NCBI GenBank assembly: GCA_031269165.1
Contig: JAISZQ010000195.1
Coordinates: 1-7,776, forward strand
DNA length: 7,776 bases
Direction of reading: 5' to 3'
Origin: Spirochaetaceae bacterium
Lineage (GTDB): Bacteria > Spirochaetota > Spirochaetia > Treponematales > Breznakiellaceae
This document shows positions 5,113 to 7,776 of the stretch, one piece after another. Both the position numbers and the translations under genes were made by a program. The notes beneath the pieces are model-generated. The model made no database searches. It was not told the DNA's origin and saw only the letters and a program-made list of their open reading frames with translations. Position 1 is the first letter of the stretch. Every line of letters begins with the position of its first letter.

Positions 5113-5343
5113 ATGTTAGACCATGAAAATGCAATGAAACTTTGGAATCAGGTTTATGGCAAGGCAATGGAAGCGCGTGATTGTAAGGGCCGTTTAATGT
5201 ATAAAGCCGCATACGGTCAGCAGGGTTCGGAATTTGGCTGGGATGTCCACCATAAGATACCCCAAAGCGAGGGCGGTACAGACGCATTTGATAATCTTCA
5301 AATCGTCCACATGAAAACACATGATAAAATTCATGGCAGATAG
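5113..5343 (+). CDS. Small HNH endonuclease-domain protein
   Basis: The 76-aa protein is little more than one HNH nuclease fold. The motif GWDVHHKIPQSEGG (42-55) supplies His46/His47, DNLQ gives Asn61, and KTHDK gives His70, in the order and spacing of beta-beta-alpha-metal HNH nucleases. The upstream part (LWNQVYGKAMEARDCKGR) fits the pre-motif seen in small HNH proteins of this type. No zinc-knuckle cysteines and no signal peptide are present, so it should act inside the cell unless exported another way. AGGAG (5102-5106) is 6 bases before the ATG. It lies 35 bases after one barrel gene and 13 before the next. It could be a nicking or DNA-cleaving effector, a toxin-like domain or a mobile-element nuclease; activity is untested. 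Confidence 0.78.
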   Translation: MLDHENAMKLWNQVYGKAMEARDCKGRLMYKAAYGQQGSEFGWDVHHKIPQSEGGTDAFDNLQIVHMKTHDKIHGR

Positions 5344-5356
5344 TCGAGGGGGATAT

Positions 5357-6022
5357 ATGAAAAAGATTTATTTTGTTTGTGGGTTGTTGATTATGGGGTC
5401 AAACGTATTTGCGCAGAATAAAGGAACGGATAAAGGTTTCTTCATTGCCATCGGTGGTCTTTATAATTCCGAGAAAATAGACTCGGACCCCAAATTTACT
5501 ACCAGCGGAATGAACATAACGAGTTGCTTTGGATATGACTTTGAATCTATCACCATAAATCTAGTGACGGATATGATGCTGTTTGAGAGAGTCGAATATC
5601 AAGGGTGGGGTTATAGCAGAGACGTACAGATGAAAACTGCGGATAACGTAGGGGTGGGGGTGAATCTTGGCATCAAATTAGTGAACGGCCGTGTATTTGA
5701 TATAATATTGCCAATCGGATGTCTGATTCGCGGAAGCGAGTTTGAGGTTAAGCATGATGAGGAAAGAAAATTTGAATACATGTACATCAATGTAGAATCC
5801 GGGCTGATACTTTCGTGGCACTTATCAAATTTTTTTGCGGTATATGTACCGTTTAATATAGGTTACCCGGTTTACCAAGACTCCAAGGTGGAGAATTATG
5901 CGAAAAAAGATTATGAGGTTTTTCATTATTCTTTTGGCATTGGGTTTCAAATAAATTATAGCAATATTTTTAAATATTTACGCCATCAGCAGAGTATAAT
6001 ACAGCGGGGACTTGCACAATGA
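5357..6022 (+). CDS. Secreted outer-membrane beta-barrel protein, second of pair
   Basis: The 221-aa protein has a signal peptide (MKKIYFVCGLLIMGSNVFA, cleavage before Gln20) and barrel-like strands aligned in order with the protein from 4343. Where that protein ends in LGLRVNF, this one has FGIGFQINY and then continues for 20 residues (SNIFKYLRHQQSIIQRGLAQ). That extension is basic and unlike a strand, and it brings the stop into an ATGA overlap with the next gene, so the two are probably translationally coupled. I chose ATG 5357, which has a GGGGGA Shine-Dalgarno at 5348-5353 and gives a proper signal peptide; an in-frame ATG at 5321 lies inside the preceding gene. Base composition is more AT-rich than that of the first barrel gene. 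Function unknown. Confidence 0.82.
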   Translation: MKKIYFVCGLLIMGSNVFAQNKGTDKGFFIAIGGLYNSEKIDSDPKFTTSGMNITSCFGYDFESITINLVTDMMLFERVEYQGWGYSRDVQMKTADNVGVGVNLGIKLVNGRVFDIILPIGCLIRGSEFEVKHDEERKFEYMYINVESGLILSWHLSNFFAVYVPFNIGYPVYQDSKVENYAKKDYEVFHYSFGIGFQINYSNIFKYLRHQQSIIQRGLAQ

Positions 6023-6402
6023 CAAATGACGAATTTTGGGTGAACGAGTTTGGAAACAAAGACTCGGGGAAAGACTTTGCCGGGCAGACGGTACGGAGAG
6101 ACCACTATATTGGTAATTTCAAGCAGGGAAGCAATCTGCCTTCCACTGCGTGGGACCGTGAGGATATAGAACCGTTAAATCCCAACGGAAGCGAGAAGCA
6201 TAAAAGGCAGCATAATGACATCTCAAATTTGCAAGTAGTAAATGTGGCTACGAACAGGGCGAAAGAGAACAAGACCTTTTTTACCATTGACGGCGTTTTA
6301 TATCAAGTGGTAAAAAACACGCCGAAAAGGACTCGCGGCAAGCGTCTTGCGCCCTACTCATATAAAGGGAAAAAATACTGCATAGTTATACTGGATAAAT
6401 AA
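6019..6402 (+). CDS. HNH-like protein with altered catalytic residues
   Basis: The 127-aa protein can be aligned with the HNH protein from 5113: EFGNKDSGKDFAGQ matches its VYGK...RDCKGR, WDREDIEP (45-52) matches WDVHHKIP, and ISNLQVVNVATNRAKENK matches DNLQIVHMKTHDKIHG. Asn70 of the motif is kept. The two histidines are replaced by Glu48/Asp49 and the last His by Asn79. In many related small HNH proteins that final position is also Asn, but loss of the first His would be expected to impair metal-dependent cleavage. It has an extra C-terminal domain of about 40 residues (FFTIDGVLYQVVKN onward). It overlaps the preceding gene by 4 bases, with GGGGA 8 bases before the ATG. It may be a non-catalytic DNA-binding or partner protein; that is inference. 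Confidence 0.7.
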   Translation: MTNDEFWVNEFGNKDSGKDFAGQTVRRDHYIGNFKQGSNLPSTAWDREDIEPLNPNGSEKHKRQHNDISNLQVVNVATNRAKENKTFFTIDGVLYQVVKNTPKRTRGKRLAPYSYKGKKYCIVILDK

Positions 6403-6414
6403 CATGGAGGTATC

Positions 6415-7221
6415 ATGCAAAAACGAATTGTGGTTTTGGGTTTTGTATTTTTAGGGCTAGGGCTGGCGTTCTCTTCTTGCGAGTCTCTTAAAACCTCGCT
6501 GGATTCAGTGGGCAAATCCCTGTCGGAGGCGGCAAGCAACATAAGCGGTGGGAATGGTTCAGGCGGCGGGCTTGCGGGGGCAAAATATGACCCGGACAAA
6601 CGCGGCGATCCGGATTCCGCCCATTGGGACATCGAAACGCTGGACACGGCCGCAAATGCCGATTATCTTACCGGTGTGGAAAAAGACGTTATTTTGGAAA
6701 TGAACAAGGTAAGAAATAATCCCAAGAAATACGCGGAACGCTACATTCAGCCTACGCTCAAATACTATAACGGCAAAAACTATGAGGAACCTGGGCACAT
6801 TACGATTGTTACTCAGGAAGGAGCCGCCGCCGTCAACGCTTGTATTTCGGCGTTATCAAAATCAAAAAGCGCCGGGGTTTTATCTGCGGAAAAGGGTATA
6901 TGGCTTGCGGCAAAAGACCACGCGATCGACCAAAGCAAAACCGGGCGGACGGGGCATGATGGCAGCGACGGCAGCGATCCGTTTACGCGGATGAAACGGT
7001 ATGGTGGCTATAATACCGCCGGTGAAAATTGCGCGTATGGGCCGAATACCGGCAGGGATATTGTCGTGCAGTTTTTGGTTGACGACGGCGTTCCGTCAAG
7101 GGGGCACCGGAAAAATATTATGAACGCGGCTTTTAGCCAAACCGGGGTTTCTGTTCAAACGCATCCTGAATTTCGGTATTGCTGCGTGATTGATTACGCG
7201 AACGGGTATGTGAGTAAATGA
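6415..7221 (+). CDS. CAP-domain (SCP-like) lipoprotein
   Basis: The 268-aa product starts with a lipoprotein signal: hydrophobic residues 5-20, then FSSC with Cys22 as the lipidation site. A low-complexity linker (SGGNGSGGGLAG) precedes a CAP domain (about 88-262). CAP hallmarks are visible: EMNKVRNNPKKYAERY, then His169 (AAKDHA), His181 (TGHDGS), Glu204 (AGENCA) and His231 (SRGHRKNIMN). These form the conserved cavity tetrad of two His, Glu and His-type residues seen in the family. Bacterial CAP proteins are secreted or surface proteins with varied roles (binding, proposed peptidase or lipid transfer). The start follows GGAGG (6406-6410) by 4 bases and lies 12 bases after the HNH-like gene, so it is probably the last gene of the operon. 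Confidence 0.88.
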   Translation: MQKRIVVLGFVFLGLGLAFSSCESLKTSLDSVGKSLSEAASNISGGNGSGGGLAGAKYDPDKRGDPDSAHWDIETLDTAANADYLTGVEKDVILEMNKVRNNPKKYAERYIQPTLKYYNGKNYEEPGHITIVTQEGAAAVNACISALSKSKSAGVLSAEKGIWLAAKDHAIDQSKTGRTGHDGSDGSDPFTRMKRYGGYNTAGENCAYGPNTGRDIVVQFLVDDGVPSRGHRKNIMNAAFSQTGVSVQTHPEFRYCCVIDYANGYVSK

Positions 7222-7300
7222 GGCGTTTTACGATATAACCCAAAAAAGGGAACCTGTACCGTAGCGCGATTATGAATGTTTAGAGCAGAGGAGACAAACG

Positions 7301-7512
7301 ATGTGTAAAATTATTTCTTTCGGCAATAATGCCGGTAATTTCTGTTGGAATAAGGGGGAGTTTATGAAAAAGGCGTACCGTATTATGTAAAAAACAATGA
7401 AGTATTAACAAAAGAATTAGGTTATAAGACTTATGCGGATTTTGAAGACTCAATGGGCAGGAATATAACAAACAGCAAAGATTATTATGTAGTAAGGCAA
7501 TATGTTCATTGA
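7301..7512 (+). pseudogene. Small frameshifted gene, unknown product
   Basis: ATG 7301 follows GAGGAG (7288-7293) and reads MCKIISFGNNAGNFCWNKG, but that frame stops at 7388 after 29 residues. A -1 shift at the G5 run (7354-7358) instead gives a protein-like continuation (GVYEKGVPYYVKNNEVLTKE and onward, ending VVRQYVH at a TGA at 7510). The joined product would be about 70 residues. It is not recognised. Either a one-base indel in the G run broke the gene, or the frame is switched there; sequencing error is also possible. It lies 79 bases after the CAP gene on the same strand. Confidence 0.45.
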
Positions 7513-7557
7513 ACAAGGCGGTTACAAAACAGGTGTCGGAACCGCTAGACATTTGTA

Positions 7558-7776
7558 CCGGGGGCGTTGCGGGGGCTCCCTACAGTCCTCAGCGTCCTGC
7601 TTCGGGCTTCCGGGCCGGGGCGCGGCACACCTACGGTGTGCTTCAGTCCTGCGTCCGTCCGTGGACGCTGAGCAAACCCTGCGGTTTGCTTAAGGTACGC
7701 CCACCAAACCCACGCTTGCGTGGGTCACCATGCACCGCATGGTTTTGTCCCCGCAGAGGGGGTAGCGGAGGACCGC
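7558..7776. repeat. GC-rich modular palindromic repeat, copy 3, cut by window end
   Basis: It opens with ccgggggcgttgcggggg, matching cgggggcgttacggggg of copy 1, and ends with gggggtagcggaggaccgc, matching the core of copies 1 and 2. Between them are several hairpins: 10-bp arms at 7588-7597 and 7663-7672, gcacac/gtgtgc (7625-7641), agcaaacc/ggtttgct (7671-7690), acccacgc/gcgtgggt (7708-7725) and accatgc/gcatggt (7727-7743). The left terminal gttccaaaaccc is not found at this copy, so it is truncated or a variant. No coding sequence is supported here. Confidence 0.6.

Noticed and set aside
7280..7552. Minus-strand 90-aa ORF rich in Leu
   Set aside because: It has no clear start signals, and the plus-strand frames in the same DNA look more protein-like; the hydrophobic look comes from AT-rich composition.
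7502..7693. Plus-strand 63-aa ORF
   Set aside because: Most of it lies in the third GC-rich repeat and reads as low-complexity peptide.

Overview
The window looks like an accessory region of a spirochaete chromosome, most likely a gut-type Treponema. Grounds are indirect: a BspA-like leucine-rich-repeat protein, several small outer-membrane beta-barrel proteins with short signal peptides, a CAP-domain lipoprotein, and intergenic DNA crowded with palindromic repeats. The genus is inferred from gene and repeat style; no rRNA or tRNA is present.

Layout. Positions 1-188 hold a GC-rich hairpin repeat and a short AT-rich repeat. 260-1207 (+) encodes a BspA-like LRR protein made of ten near-identical 23-residue repeats. 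1208-2655 has no convincing gene but contains at least four kinds of palindromic element, plus a possible promoter and long structured leader for the next gene. 2668-3408 (+) encodes a secreted beta-barrel protein, followed by a terminator-like hairpin. 3525-3716 is a doubtful small ORF. 3833-4210 (-) encodes a XRE-family repressor-like protein. It diverges from a compact + strand run that starts under a promoter with consensus -35 and -10 hexamers: beta-barrel (4343-5077), small HNH protein (5113-5343), second beta-barrel (5357-6022), second HNH-like protein (6019-6402) and CAP lipoprotein (6415-7221). Gaps are 35, 13, -4 and 12 bases, so these five genes are probably one operon. 7301-7512 appears to be a small frameshifted gene, and 7558 to the end is another hairpin-rich repeat cut by the window edge.

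How the genes may work together. The operon has a repeated plan, barrel + HNH then barrel + HNH-like, followed by a surface lipoprotein, with a divergent regulator in front. The two barrels resemble each other and the two HNH proteins can be aligned, so the pair seems to have been duplicated as a unit. The first HNH protein keeps the expected H/N/H residues; the second has lost the first histidine and the last is Asn. No described system with this composition is known to me. Its function (envelope stress, interbacterial competition, mobile-element cargo) is open; the sequence supports the arrangement but not a mechanism.
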